A model generated the notes under the pieces. It was not told the DNA's origin and searched no databases. It saw only the letters and a list, made by a program, of their open reading frames with translations. 64,000 bases of DNA from positions 62,001-126,000 of the forward strand of contig JBBCJA010000042.1 of assembly GCA_037189585.1 (NCBI GenBank), read 5' to 3'. This DNA is from JAEXNA01 sp037189585. GTDB lineage: Bacteria > Vulcanimicrobiota > Xenobia > Xenobiales > JADMJV01. This document shows positions 42,655-51,373 of the stretch, one piece after another; the stretch's first letter is position 1, and each line of letters starts with the position of its first letter. Position numbers and translations under genes: made by a program.

Positions 42655-43194
42655 ATGAAGAAGCTCGTCTTGCTCTTGCTCTTGCTCTTCGCGGCCTTGG
42701 GATACTACCTGTATAGGGGTCCGGTGGCTCCATTTTTTCAAGCCGCCGAATTTCCCCTAAAGGTGATGAAAGAGTACGAAGACAAGCTTCTGATCTTCAA
42801 GGGCTCAAAAGGCGAACCTAAGGAGCCGGGGGAGGGAGCGCCCGCGCGACGGGGCAAAGTGGTTGTGTTGGAGTCGATCATGCACATGCAGCCTCGCCTT
42901 CAGAGTTCGTTTTTTGGTCTGGACGAGCAGATACGCGCCGCTAACCCGGAGGAAGTGGAGACCGTGATAGTCGTTCACTTTGTGCCCGCATTAGGCGGAG
43001 GCATCGGAGCGCCACACCAACTCTATTGGGGAAGTTTCGATTGGCCATCAGGCAAATGCTTGGGTTTCGAGCGGGTAAAAACTTGGCCCGCAAACTATGG
43101 AATGAGAGATGTGAAAGCCGATTATCCTGACTTCACCGAGAAGATCAAAGCTATGAAAACGCTCAAGTCAAAGAAGAAGACTGAAGCAAGTTAG
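42655..43194 (+). CDS. Membrane-anchored protein of unknown function
   Basis: 179 residues. An N-terminal anchor MKKLVLLLLLLFAALGYYLY, coded partly by a repeated GCTCTT tract (about 42668-42685), is followed by an extracytoplasmic part with VVVLESIMHMQPRLQSSF and PALGGGIGAPHQLYWGSFDWPSGKC. The C terminus is Lys-rich. No family is recognised. An extended -10 match, TGGTACAAT (42613-42621), lies 34 bases before the start, so it probably has its own promoter. Confidence 0.7.
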   Translation: MKKLVLLLLLLFAALGYYLYRGPVAPFFQAAEFPLKVMKEYEDKLLIFKGSKGEPKEPGEGAPARRGKVVVLESIMHMQPRLQSSFFGLDEQIRAANPEEVETVIVVHFVPALGGGIGAPHQLYWGSFDWPSGKCLGFERVKTWPANYGMRDVKADYPDFTEKIKAMKTLKSKKKTEAS

Positions 43195-43472
43195 GTGTGC
43201 GACTTCCCTTGCACTTCGGAGCGGGCGCGAGATCGGAGGCCTGGGCGAAGACCACGAAGTTGCGTAAGACGGATTTCAGATTCTCGTGTCGATTGCTGGG
43301 AGTCAACAGGTCCACTGTCGTTCCGTCGTAGGTCACGCGGACCCTCTGACCTCCCATCGCCGATAAAAAGCGAGGTAGCCATCCTCAGTCGGTGTCGGTG
43401 ACGAAGCGATTTTCCAGAGGTGGCCTCGAGATAATCATAACCGAATTATAGCATGGTATCCGTAACGTGCCG

Positions 43473-44261
43473 CTAACGCTTAGCGTCGGTGGATTCGAAG
43501 ATTTTGTCGGCACTCGCTGGGACGAAGCCGTTGAAGCCTTGATAGCGGCGGGCGAATTCGACGTAGCAGGTGGTGATTTCGGTCTCTTCTCCACCGGCTA
43601 GAGTGATAACGCGGCGATCGGCGATGGTGGAGCCTTGCTCTAAGAGCACTTCGGGAGTTCCCTTGATCAGGCCGCCCGACGTATTCATGGTGAATCCTTC
43701 GTCTTGGAGGTACTCCAACAGCTCTTGTAAAGAGGAAAAGCTCGAGAGGTCGTTCACGCTGACGGTGAAGTGGTTGGCGCAAAGCCCGTTCACCGCAACC
43801 CAGCCGGCGTATTCGCTTTCCGACAGCAGGCTCTCGTAAACCTCGCGTGAGGGGAGCTCCCAGAGAGGGCCGGCGTTTAAGATGAGAGGATCCTTGACTC
43901 GTGTGGGGTCGATCTGGGCTGTCAAGCCGGCGATGATCTCTTGCGTCGAGGCCGACAACTTCGCGCTCTCGAGCTCGGAAAGAAAGATGCGCGGACGCCC
44001 CGGCTCGGGATGGAGGTAGCCGAAGGCTCGAATCTTCTTGTCTTCAAAAGCATACGGAGCGAACCGCTCATAGCCGAAACCGAGAATGTGAGGCTCCAGG
44101 GCTTCCAAGTTGATCGCGCTCCGGTCGTAGGTGCGGAAGGCGATATGGTCGTTGACCCAGGTATCGCCCCGAGCCTCCAGCAGGTCACGAAACTTGCCGG
44201 CGCTGGGCGCGATGGAGATGTAGTGCCGCCAGAGGTGATCGATGAAAGAGTCCAAGGTCAT
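43473..44261 (-). CDS. DUF1338-family 2-oxoadipate dioxygenase/decarboxylase-like
   Basis: 262 residues from ATG 44261. DUF1338 features are VNDHIAFRTYDRSAINLEALEP with the first iron-ligand His and the substrate Arg, CANHFTVSVNDL with the second His, and TCYVEFARRYQ with the Glu ligand. HglS, a studied member, converts 2-oxoadipate to D-2-hydroxyglutarate in lysine breakdown using iron and O2. No other lysine-degradation gene is near, so the substrate here is inferred only. It is divergent from the acyltransferase gene. The frame is open to 44324. Confidence 0.8.
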   Translation of the reverse strand: MTLDSFIDHLWRHYISIAPSAGKFRDLLEARGDTWVNDHIAFRTYDRSAINLEALEPHILGFGYERFAPYAFEDKKIRAFGYLHPEPGRPRIFLSELESAKLSASTQEIIAGLTAQIDPTRVKDPLILNAGPLWELPSREVYESLLSESEYAGWVAVNGLCANHFTVSVNDLSSFSSLQELLEYLQDEGFTMNTSGGLIKGTPEVLLEQGSTIADRRVITLAGGEETEITTCYVEFARRYQGFNGFVPASADKIFESTDAKR

Positions 44262-44377
44262 CAGCCAAGGTTTGCCGTCGCTAAAGAAGGCTCCTCTCCT
44301 CACAGCGCGTAGAGGCCACGGCAAGGCCGAGAGGGCCCGACAAAGGAAAGCGTCTTACCAAGCAAAGGATTTGAAGA

Positions 44378-46276
44378 TTGTCGGACTCCAGCGGATATCG
44401 ACCAGAGATCGACGGCTTGAGAGCTATCGCCGTCTTAGCAGTCCTCTTTTATCATGCCGGACTCGGTTTCCCTGGGGGATTCCTGGGCGTGGATGTCTTT
44501 TTTGTGATATCCGGCTACCTGATCACAGACCTCTTGACCAGGTCGGTGCGGCGAGGAAGCTTCAGCCTGCTGGAGTTCTGGGAGCGAAGAGTGCGGCGCC
44601 TGATCCCGGCCCTTGCGGTTCTTACGTTCACTGTGGCTTTAATTAGCTATTTTATCCTGCTTCCGTCCGACCTCAAACACCTGGGAGGAGCGCTTTTGGC
44701 TCAGCCTCTGCTGGTTGCTAACATCTATTTCCATAAAACCATGGGGCAGGGCTACTTTGGTGTCTCGGCCTCCGAGTTTCCCATGCTTCATACCTGGTCC
44801 TTGGCTGTGGAAGAGCAGTTTTATCTTTTCTATCCCTTGATCATCGTCCTACTGTTTCGTTTTCTTCAGACCCCACAACGGGTCAATAAGGCGCTTGTTC
44901 TACTGACGGCGCTCTCTTTCGGATGCAGCGTGTCGATGGCGTCCGTGGATAAGGATTCGGCCTTTTTCTGGCTCGGTCCGCGCGCATGGGAGCTGTTACT
45001 CGGTGGTATCGTGGCGCTAGCTCCACGACCGTCAGGTGCCAGGGGGGTCAGGGAGATCGTGGGATGGCTGGGTCTTGCGATGATCATCTGGTCTATCTTA
45101 AGGGACCCTGCTTCGGACTTTTTCACTAGCGTTCTCTTTTGGCCTTGCTTGGGAACAGCTCTGGCTATATGGTCCAACGGCTCCGGTATGTCGACGACAG
45201 GGCGGCTGTTAGCTTGGACGCCGCTGGTCGCGATAGGTTTGATCTCTTATTCACTGTATCTGTGGCACGGACCGATTTTCGCCTTCGCCGACTATCTGGG
45301 CTTGAACTATCTCGTGGGTCTGCGTGTCATGTTAGTCTTTTTGAGCATCGGGTTCGCGACTGCATCGTACTTTTTCGTAGAGACTCCCTTCCGGCGCAAG
45401 CGTCTGCTTTCTTCTCGTGGGGCGATTTTTATGTTGGGCGGAGGCTACGCCCTGGTGACGGCTTGCGCTGGAGCTTTCTTCTATTTTGCCGATGGACTAC
45501 CACAAAATTGGACCGAAAGGGCGCTGTCGATGGAGCACACGCGGCGCATGGTGGAAGAGACCTTTCCCTTCGTAGAGCCGGATGCACCCAACCCTCCAAA
45601 ACTGGGAGACCTCGATAGGCATCGGACCTCCTTCCTGGTCTTTGGCGACAGTCACGCCGGTGCACTCGCGCCGGCCTTCGACGCCTTGGCCAAGGAGCGT
45701 GCACTCCAAGGGCTCCTGGCCTGTCGCCCTGGGTCTCTTCCTCTTTTTGAACCGGCGAGCGAGGAAAAACGCCCGTGGAGAGATTACGTTTTGGGTCTGG
45801 TTCGCGATGAGGAAGTGAAGGAGGTCCTTATAGTCGCGAGGTGGTCTGTTCACGAGCCCTTCCTGACAGGGGAGCTGGACGAATTTGTCTCTGACATGCG
45901 TTCTGCGGGGGCTCAAGTTACCCTGGTGGCGGACGTTCCAGAGCAGCCAGTCGTGACCACCCGTTTGCTCGCGTTGGCCACGCGATTCAAGGGTCTGAGG
46001 GTTCCGCACGCCTCTTTAGCAGATCATCGCGCCAAAAACGCTTGGATCGACGAACTGTTTCTGCAGCATCAGGCTAAATTTCCCGGCTTACGGATTGTGG
46101 ATCCGGCCCCTACTGTGGCCAGTTGGGAGGGGTTGGCCTTAGACGGGCAACCGGTCTATCTCGACCGCGATCATCTCTCTAGGTTTGGAGCCTTGAAAGT
46201 AGCCCCTCTCTTCCAATCTCTATTTGACGAGTTCCAACGCTCGGAAGATGTGCGCTCTACCCGTGGGCGAAAGTGA
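44378..46276 (+). CDS. Acyltransferase 3 with C-terminal SGNH domain (OafA-like)
   Basis: 632 residues, TTG start with AAGGA 8 bases upstream. The membrane acyltransferase 3 domain (residues 8-360, about ten helices) begins RPEIDGLRAIAVLAVLFYHAG with the essential His, then FPGGFLGVDVFFVISGYL and HTWSLAVEEQFYLFYP. After a periplasmic linker, residues about 410-620 form an SGNH esterase-like domain (FLVFGDSHAG with the Ser; LDRDHLSRFG with the Asp-x-x-His pair). Such proteins acetylate surface sugars such as O-antigen, peptidoglycan or exopolysaccharide. Its 3' end overlaps that of the convergent helicase gene by 20 bases. Confidence 0.9.
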   Translation: MSDSSGYRPEIDGLRAIAVLAVLFYHAGLGFPGGFLGVDVFFVISGYLITDLLTRSVRRGSFSLLEFWERRVRRLIPALAVLTFTVALISYFILLPSDLKHLGGALLAQPLLVANIYFHKTMGQGYFGVSASEFPMLHTWSLAVEEQFYLFYPLIIVLLFRFLQTPQRVNKALVLLTALSFGCSVSMASVDKDSAFFWLGPRAWELLLGGIVALAPRPSGARGVREIVGWLGLAMIIWSILRDPASDFFTSVLFWPCLGTALAIWSNGSGMSTTGRLLAWTPLVAIGLISYSLYLWHGPIFAFADYLGLNYLVGLRVMLVFLSIGFATASYFFVETPFRRKRLLSSRGAIFMLGGGYALVTACAGAFFYFADGLPQNWTERALSMEHTRRMVEETFPFVEPDAPNPPKLGDLDRHRTSFLVFGDSHAGALAPAFDALAKERALQGLLACRPGSLPLFEPASEEKRPWRDYVLGLVRDEEVKEVLIVARWSVHEPFLTGELDEFVSDMRSAGAQVTLVADVPEQPVVTTRLLALATRFKGLRVPHASLADHRAKNAWIDELFLQHQAKFPGLRIVDPAPTVASWEGLALDGQPVYLDRDHLSRFGALKVAPLFQSLFDEFQRSEDVRSTRGRK

Positions 46277-47882
46277 AGGCTCGTTTCCCGATCTTGTAGC
46301 TCCCGTTCTTCTTGAGGATCTTGTTCACCAAGTCGGGAGGCACGTCGACGAAAGAGCGGGTTTTGGTGATTCGGATGTTGCCGATGGAAGGTCCGGGGAC
46401 TTTGGCGATCTTGGTCAGGACTTGCAAGATCTCCTTAGGGCTCAGACCGTGACTCTTCCCGACGGTGGCCATCAGTTGCACGCTCTCTCCATTTTCGGGC
46501 ACTCCTCGGGTGACTCTGGCAGCTTTCTGACGTGAGGCTTTGGAGGGTTTCTCCAAGCTGACTTCTTCCTCACTCATCTCGGCGATGGGTCGCTCTTTCT
46601 CCGAGGCCGCGGCAAGCTTCAGGGCGGCCGCCGCGATTCCGCGGGCATCATAGCCTTTTCCCACCAGCTCATCGACCCAGCTTAGCTCCTTACGGCAGCG
46701 ATGCTCGTTGCCCAACCACTTGTCCAGCTTGGCGTACATGAACTCGAGCCGCCGGCGATTGATCTCCTTGACCGTCGGAACCTTGCGGGGCTCGATGGTG
46801 CGCTTGATGGCCCGCTCGATGCGCTGAAGTTTCCACTCTTCCTTGGGGGTGATCAAAGTGAAGGCCATGCCGGTCCGGCCCGCGCGCCCCACTCGTCCGA
46901 TGCGGTGGACGAAGGTGTCGGGGCTCTGCGGTAGGTCCAGATTCACTACATGGGACAGATGCTCGATGTCGAGTCCACGGGCGGCTACGTCGGTGGCCAC
47001 CAGAACGGAGAACGTCTCGTTGCGGAAGCGCCGCAACACGTGTTCGCGGTTCTCCTGATCCATCGCTCCGGAGAGAGCCTCTGTGGGGATTCCGGCGCGG
47101 GTCAACTCGGCCGCCATGATGCTCGTTTGGGCGCGAGTTCGGCAGAAGACGAGAGCCGACTTGACCTCCTCCACCTCGAATATTCGGGTTACCGCGGCGG
47201 TTTTGTCCGAGTCTTTGCAGACGTAGTAGGCCAGCGACACCGTCTTTGTCGAGAGCTCCTGAGAAAGGTTGACCTTCAAAGGCTTGCGGGTCGCTTTGTC
47301 GGCTAGATTCTGGATCTCTCGCGGCAGGGTGGCGGAGAAGAGCGCTGTTTGGCGCTCGGAAGGCAAACCCGCCACGATCTCCTCGAGCTCTTCGGCGAAT
47401 CCCATGCTGAGCATCTCGTCAGCCTCGTCGAGGACCAGAAGCTTCACTCCGTCGAGCTTGAGATTCCCTTGGCGCATCAGATCCAGTAAGCGTCCCGGGG
47501 TTCCGACCACGACGGAGGCGCCTTTGCGCAACGTGCCCTTTTGATAGCCGTAGGAGGCCCCGCCGTAGACGGTGAGCACACTGATTCCGTCATGCTTGGA
47601 GTAGCCCTCGATGGCTTTGCCCACCTGCATCGCCAGCTCTCGCGTGGGAGATAGGATAAGAACCTGAACCTCTTTGTTGGAAGGGTCCAGATTGTGTAAG
47701 GCCGGAAGGGCGAAGGCGGCCGTCTTTCCGGTTCCGGTTCGGGCCTGGGCGATAACGTCACGCCCTTCTAAAATATGGGGAATGACCGACTCCTGAACGG
47801 GAGTCGGTTGATGATAGCCAAGCTCGTCTAGGGCTTGAACCAGGGTGGGGCGCAATCCAAAGCGCGCGAATTCCGTCGACAT
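46257..47882 (-). CDS. deaD: DEAD-box RNA helicase (DeaD/CsdA-like)
   Basis: 541 residues from ATG 47882, with AAGGA 7 bases upstream. RecA-like domain 1 has the Q motif (FGLRPTLVQALDELGYHQPTPVQ), ARTGTGKT, PTRELA, VLDEADEM and SATLP. Domain 2 has ALVFCRTR, TDVAARGLDI and HRIGRVGRAGRTG. The end (about 455-541) resembles the DbpA RNA-binding domain (VQLMATVGKSHGLSPKEILQVL, ITKTRSFVDVP), as in DeaD/CsdA. It unwinds RNA in ribosome assembly or mRNA turnover and is often cold-induced. The 167-base divergent gap to the FkbM gene is shared regulatory space. Confidence 0.92.
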   Translation of the reverse strand: MSTEFARFGLRPTLVQALDELGYHQPTPVQESVIPHILEGRDVIAQARTGTGKTAAFALPALHNLDPSNKEVQVLILSPTRELAMQVGKAIEGYSKHDGISVLTVYGGASYGYQKGTLRKGASVVVGTPGRLLDLMRQGNLKLDGVKLLVLDEADEMLSMGFAEELEEIVAGLPSERQTALFSATLPREIQNLADKATRKPLKVNLSQELSTKTVSLAYYVCKDSDKTAAVTRIFEVEEVKSALVFCRTRAQTSIMAAELTRAGIPTEALSGAMDQENREHVLRRFRNETFSVLVATDVAARGLDIEHLSHVVNLDLPQSPDTFVHRIGRVGRAGRTGMAFTLITPKEEWKLQRIERAIKRTIEPRKVPTVKEINRRRLEFMYAKLDKWLGNEHRCRKELSWVDELVGKGYDARGIAAAALKLAAASEKERPIAEMSEEEVSLEKPSKASRQKAARVTRGVPENGESVQLMATVGKSHGLSPKEILQVLTKIAKVPGPSIGNIRITKTRSFVDVPPDLVNKILKKNGSYKIGKRAFTFAHG

Positions 47883-48048
47883 AATATGTTCCTTCGCTCC
47901 CCCGGTCTCCCGGGGGCGTTGCGGGGCCGAGAGTGTGGCTTCCTCTATTTTTGCGGAATTGGCGGGATTTCCGTGCCAAGGATTGCTCAAGATAGGTTTG
48001 AAGAGAAGGCAAGGAGCGCTATTGGCTATTGCGAACTCTTTGTCTCCT

Positions 48049-48807
48049 ATGGCACTAAAGTCTCTAAAAGATATTCTTTTTCGGATCTGGCGGGCGCTGC
48101 AACGCCGCGTTACGCTCAAACTGGCGCGATTTTTAGATGCCTATCTTCCGTTGATCGACCCTCCCAAGTGGACTTACCACAACGAGACCGGCAACGATCG
48201 ATGGATAGTGGAGTCGGTTTTCCCCGGCTTACGAAATGGGTATTTCGTGGAGGCTGGTGCCGCCTCGGGCATAGAAGGTAGCAGTTGTTATATATTGGAG
48301 GCCGAGCTCGGATGGACGGGGACCTGTATCGAGCCGCACCCCGAATTCTTCTCGAGCTTGGAGAAGAATCGACCAAACAGCCGGACTTTCAACGTCTGCC
48401 TTGGCCCTACCGCGGGTGAGGCGGACTTCGTTCTGGGCGCGGAGGGCTCGTCGCGTTATCTCAGTGGGGTTCGTTCCGAGCTCGAACAGCACAAATATGG
48501 CGCCCGGGACACCATTTTGGCGACAGGTCACAGCGTGGTACTATCCATGCGGCCTCTCGCCGCAGTTCTCGATGAGGTTGGTGCACCCTCGGTGATCGAC
48601 TACCTGGCCATGGATATCGAAGGGAGCGAGCTTGCCGTGCTTTCAAGCTTCCCTTTCGAGCGTTATCGGTTTCGAGCCCTGACCTTAGAGTGCGACGAGG
48701 ACGTTCATCTGACCCTGAGTGTCATCTTGAAAAAGCATGGATACCGCGAGGTAAAAAATCGCTACAATCGTTCCCGACCTTGGGAGCGGTATTGGCTTTC
48801 GGATTAA
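48049..48807 (+). CDS. FkbM-family SAM methyltransferase
   Basis: 252 residues from ATG 48049. NGYFVEAGAASGIEGSSCYILE is the SAM-binding loop, WTGTCIEPHPEFFSSLEKNR the acidic ribose site, and IDYLAMDIEGSELAVL the FkbM motif. These enzymes O-methylate sugars, peptides or polyketides. The radical SAM gene follows 15 bases later, and the acyltransferase gene is nearby, so a surface or secreted glycan or lipid substrate is likely. The frame is open to 47845, but that would overlap the helicase start. Confidence 0.85.
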   Translation: MALKSLKDILFRIWRALQRRVTLKLARFLDAYLPLIDPPKWTYHNETGNDRWIVESVFPGLRNGYFVEAGAASGIEGSSCYILEAELGWTGTCIEPHPEFFSSLEKNRPNSRTFNVCLGPTAGEADFVLGAEGSSRYLSGVRSELEQHKYGARDTILATGHSVVLSMRPLAAVLDEVGAPSVIDYLAMDIEGSELAVLSSFPFERYRFRALTLECDEDVHLTLSVILKKHGYREVKNRYNRSRPWERYWLSD

Positions 48808-48822
48808 AGAGATAGCGGATTT

Positions 48823-49872
48823 ATGGCGCTCGAAGGTCATTTTTGTGATAGACCATTTCGGCATTTAGAGGTGCATCTTCAGGGCAAGATCTACCTCTGT
48901 TGTCCAGCCTGGTTGCCCCACCAGGTTGCCAGCATTGAGGATGGCCAATCCTTGAGCCAGGCCTTCAATTCGCCAAGCGCTCAGAGTATTCGAGAGAGCA
49001 TTCATGACGGGAGTTTTCGTTTCTGCCGTCATCAGCTCTGCCCGAAAATTCAGGCCGGGACTCTCCCCCTTAAGAAGGAGGTTCTGGACCCAGACTTACG
49101 ACGGATCATCGAGGACCGAGTCGTCGATGGGCTGGAGCCCACGTTTTTGAATTTTTGTTTCGACGAGTCTTGCAACCTGAGTTGTCCCAGCTGCCGTGTT
49201 CAGAAGACCTTACACACCAAGGGGGAGGAGTTTGAGCAGCGTCGAGACCTACAGAATCGGCTCGTCAAAGAATTTTTCGCCACCTCCCACGATCGAGCGT
49301 TGGTGATTAACATCACGGGATCGGGAGACCCCTTCGGCTCCAAAGTCTTTCGTGAACTTCTCTTCACGCTCGACGGCTTTCGTTTTCCCGGGCTACTCAT
49401 CAACCTTCAGACCAACGGCGTTCTTTTCACTCCCAAGGCGTGGGAGAGAATGAAAGGCTTGCATCAGAACATCAACCTGGTTTTGATTTCGTTTGACGCG
49501 GCCACTCTGGAGACATACGCGACGACGCGCAGAGGGGGCGATTGGAATCGACTTTTGGAGAACGTCCGATTCGTCTCCAATCTCAAGCGCGAAAAACATG
49601 TCAAAGAGCTACGCTTGGATTTTGTCGTTCAACGCGCCAACTATACCGAGATGCCGCAATTCGTGGAGTTGGCGCGCTCCCTGGCGGTGGACGGCGTCCG
49701 ATTCTCTCGCCTGAACAATTGGGGGACTTGGAACGCCGCGCGATTTCTTCACGAAGATGTGTGCCGGGCGTCTCATCGGGAGCACCAAGCACTTCTGTCT
49801 GTCTTAGCGCATCCTGGTCTCAAAGACCCATTCGTGGAACTGGGCAATTTAGCGCCTCTGCTCATACGGTGA
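48823..49872 (+). CDS. Radical SAM protein with N-terminal SPASM-like domain
   Basis: 349 residues. Residues 1-78 look like a SPASM auxiliary-cluster domain: C8, then VHLQGKIYLCCPAW (C26, C27), a spacer with AFNSPSAQSIRESIHDGSF, and C68 and C73. The radical SAM core starts at about 105 with FDESCNLSCPSC (C117, C121, C124), then NITGSGDPFGS and NLQTNGVLFT. SPASM domains usually follow the core. The substrate is unknown; pairing with the FkbM methyltransferase suggests joint modification of one molecule. The ORF ends close before the convergent siaD. Confidence 0.85.
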   Translation: MALEGHFCDRPFRHLEVHLQGKIYLCCPAWLPHQVASIEDGQSLSQAFNSPSAQSIRESIHDGSFRFCRHQLCPKIQAGTLPLKKEVLDPDLRRIIEDRVVDGLEPTFLNFCFDESCNLSCPSCRVQKTLHTKGEEFEQRRDLQNRLVKEFFATSHDRALVINITGSGDPFGSKVFRELLFTLDGFRFPGLLINLQTNGVLFTPKAWERMKGLHQNINLVLISFDAATLETYATTRRGGDWNRLLENVRFVSNLKREKHVKELRLDFVVQRANYTEMPQFVELARSLAVDGVRFSRLNNWGTWNAARFLHEDVCRASHREHQALLSVLAHPGLKDPFVELGNLAPLLIR

Positions 49873-49890
49873 GCGGACACGTCTTCTGCT

Positions 49891-50991
49891 TCAGGAGATC
49901 GAGGATTCCGCGGTCACAACTTGATTCCGGCCGCCCGATTTCGCCGCGTAGAGGGCTCTGTCAGCCTCCTTCAGGGTGTCGTTGATGTTGCCGCTGACGG
50001 GATGGAGAGCCAGTCCCCCCGAGAAGCTGATGGGAATTCTCTGACCCTCGTAGGTTATTTCGTGGGCGGACACGGCGACCCGAAGCTTCTCCGAGACGGC
50101 GACGGCGGTCTCCAGAGTGGTGGATGTCAGCAGGACCAGAAACTCTTCTCCTCCCCAGCGCGCGCAGAAGTCGAAGTTGCGGAGGTTGTTCTCCAGAGTT
50201 TGAGCGACCGCCACGATCACGAGGTCTCCGGCGTCGTGCCCGTGAGTGTCGTTGATCCGCTTGAAGCGATCGAGGTCTAGCATCAAGACAGTGAAGGTTT
50301 TGCCGTCGCGCTGAGCCCGATTGGCCTCCGACTTAAGCCTCTCTAGCATGGCTCGTCGATTGGCGATGCCGGTGAGGGTATCGGTCAGTGATGCCCGTTG
50401 CAAAGTGGCATTGAGCTCTTTGAGTTGGCTCTGGTAGCCGTCGGAGATCTTGGAGATCTTGTCGAGACGGCGTGAGACTTTAGCGAACCGGCGGGCCAGG
50501 TCCAGGTGGGCACCCAACAGCGGGTTGTCTTCCGTGATACCCTCGGCCTGTAGCGATTCCCACAGAAGCTTCTCGTCCTCGCTGCCCCGAACCACGTGAA
50601 TACGGCGGGGCATGGTCAATGTCGTCATCCCTTCCTGGATACAGGCGGGGCAGATCCCTTGACTGAGCACGGCGTTGGTATGTTTGCTGAGAAAACTCTC
50701 GACTTCGTCCCACTGGCCGTCGCCGTTTCGGATCTTCTTGCAGCAGTAACAGACGGGGAGTAGGCCGGAAATCGCTTTGGCCGGAGCGGAAACTACCGAG
50801 GGTTGGCCTTCTTGCTGGGCCTGTCGAAGCTGAGCTTGGTAGCCGTCGGAGATTTTGGCGATCCGCTCCTGCCGTCGTAAGAGTTGCTGGCGGTCCTCGA
50901 GAAGAGCGTCAAGGAGGCGACCAAGGTCGCTCTCGGCGGCTCCTTCTTGGGCCAGCGCCTCGCGGACCTTTCTTTCCAGTCTCTCGTTCAC
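49891..50991 (-). CDS. siaD: SiaD-like diguanylate cyclase with zinc-finger-like insert
   Basis: 366 residues, GTG start overlapping siaC (GTGA). Residues 1-60 are coiled coil. Residues 77-118 hold LPVCYCCKKIRNGDGQW, then GICPACI, the CxxC pattern often found in PAS and receiver proteins (C81, C84, C114, C117). The GGDEF domain (about 205-360) has DTLTGIANRRAML, LDLDRFKRIND and RWGGEEF, so it should be active. In Pseudomonas SiaD makes cyclic di-GMP when bound by dephosphorylated SiaC. The phrase KISDGYQ occurs twice, before the zinc part and before the GGDEF domain. Confidence 0.85.
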   Translation of the reverse strand: MNERLERKVREALAQEGAAESDLGRLLDALLEDRQQLLRRQERIAKISDGYQAQLRQAQQEGQPSVVSAPAKAISGLLPVCYCCKKIRNGDGQWDEVESFLSKHTNAVLSQGICPACIQEGMTTLTMPRRIHVVRGSEDEKLLWESLQAEGITEDNPLLGAHLDLARRFAKVSRRLDKISKISDGYQSQLKELNATLQRASLTDTLTGIANRRAMLERLKSEANRAQRDGKTFTVLMLDLDRFKRINDTHGHDAGDLVIVAVAQTLENNLRNFDFCARWGGEEFLVLLTSTTLETAVAVSEKLRVAVSAHEITYEGQRIPISFSGGLALHPVSGNINDTLKEADRALYAAKSGGRNQVVTAESSIS

Positions 50992-51371
50992 GCCGTCGGG
51001 TTAGGGAGAACGAAGAACGGCAAGGTCACTTCCTCGCGGAACTCCTCGGCCATCTCCAGGGCCCGGTCGTTCTCCTCATCATAGTACCAGGTGACGGTGA
51101 CCTCGCGACCGGCACCGTGAGCATCTTCGAGAAGGTCCAGCAGATCCATCATGCTCTTGATGCTGCTGGTGTTCATGTAGGTCAATCCGATCTTGAATCG
51201 GACCGCCACGGTGCTTGTCTCTAGAAATTCTCGAACCCAGTCGAGCAACGGCTTGTAAAAGTCGAAGGAGTTCTCGGGATAAGATTCTCCATTGAGCTCG
51301 AGTAGCCCGGACTCGGATTGGAAGCGGACTGACGGGGTGGAGGTGGTGCCGGCGAGTTCCAGATTTTCCAT
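50988..51371 (-). CDS. siaC: SiaC-like DUF1987 regulator
   Basis: 127 residues, matching SiaC length. The core VAVRFKIGLTYMNTSSIKSMMDLLDLLED contains T68-S-S-I-K, at the same residue number as the phosphorylated Thr68 of P. aeruginosa SiaC. SiaB phosphorylates it and SiaA removes the phosphate; the unphosphorylated form activates SiaD. All four genes are adjacent in the order A, B, C, D. It starts 2 bases after siaB and overlaps siaD by GTGA. Confidence 0.88.
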   Translation of the reverse strand: MENLELAGTTSTPSVRFQSESGLLELNGESYPENSFDFYKPLLDWVREFLETSTVAVRFKIGLTYMNTSSIKSMMDLLDLLEDAHGAGREVTVTWYYDEENDRALEMAEEFREEVTLPFFVLPNPTA

Positions 51372-51373
51372 TT

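Noticed and set aside
42422..42658. Plus-strand 78-codon frame from a TTG overlapping the start of the anchored protein by ATGA
   Set aside because: The likely extended -10 for the downstream gene (42613-42621) lies inside it, it has no Shine-Dalgarno site and no recognisable motif.
43163..43357. Minus-strand frame with the peptide VRVTYDGTTVDLLTP, between the anchored protein and the DUF1338 gene
   Set aside because: It is 64 codons without a ribosome binding site, overlaps the 3' end of the opposite gene and ends in a tail unlike a protein. It may be a decayed gene, but I cannot support it as coding. The rest of 43195-43472 shows nothing recognisable.
43471..43485. Small dyad CGCTAA-cgc-TTAGCG at the end of the DUF1338 gene as a terminator
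   Set aside because: Only six base pairs, no T tract, and it spans the stop codon; too weak to call.
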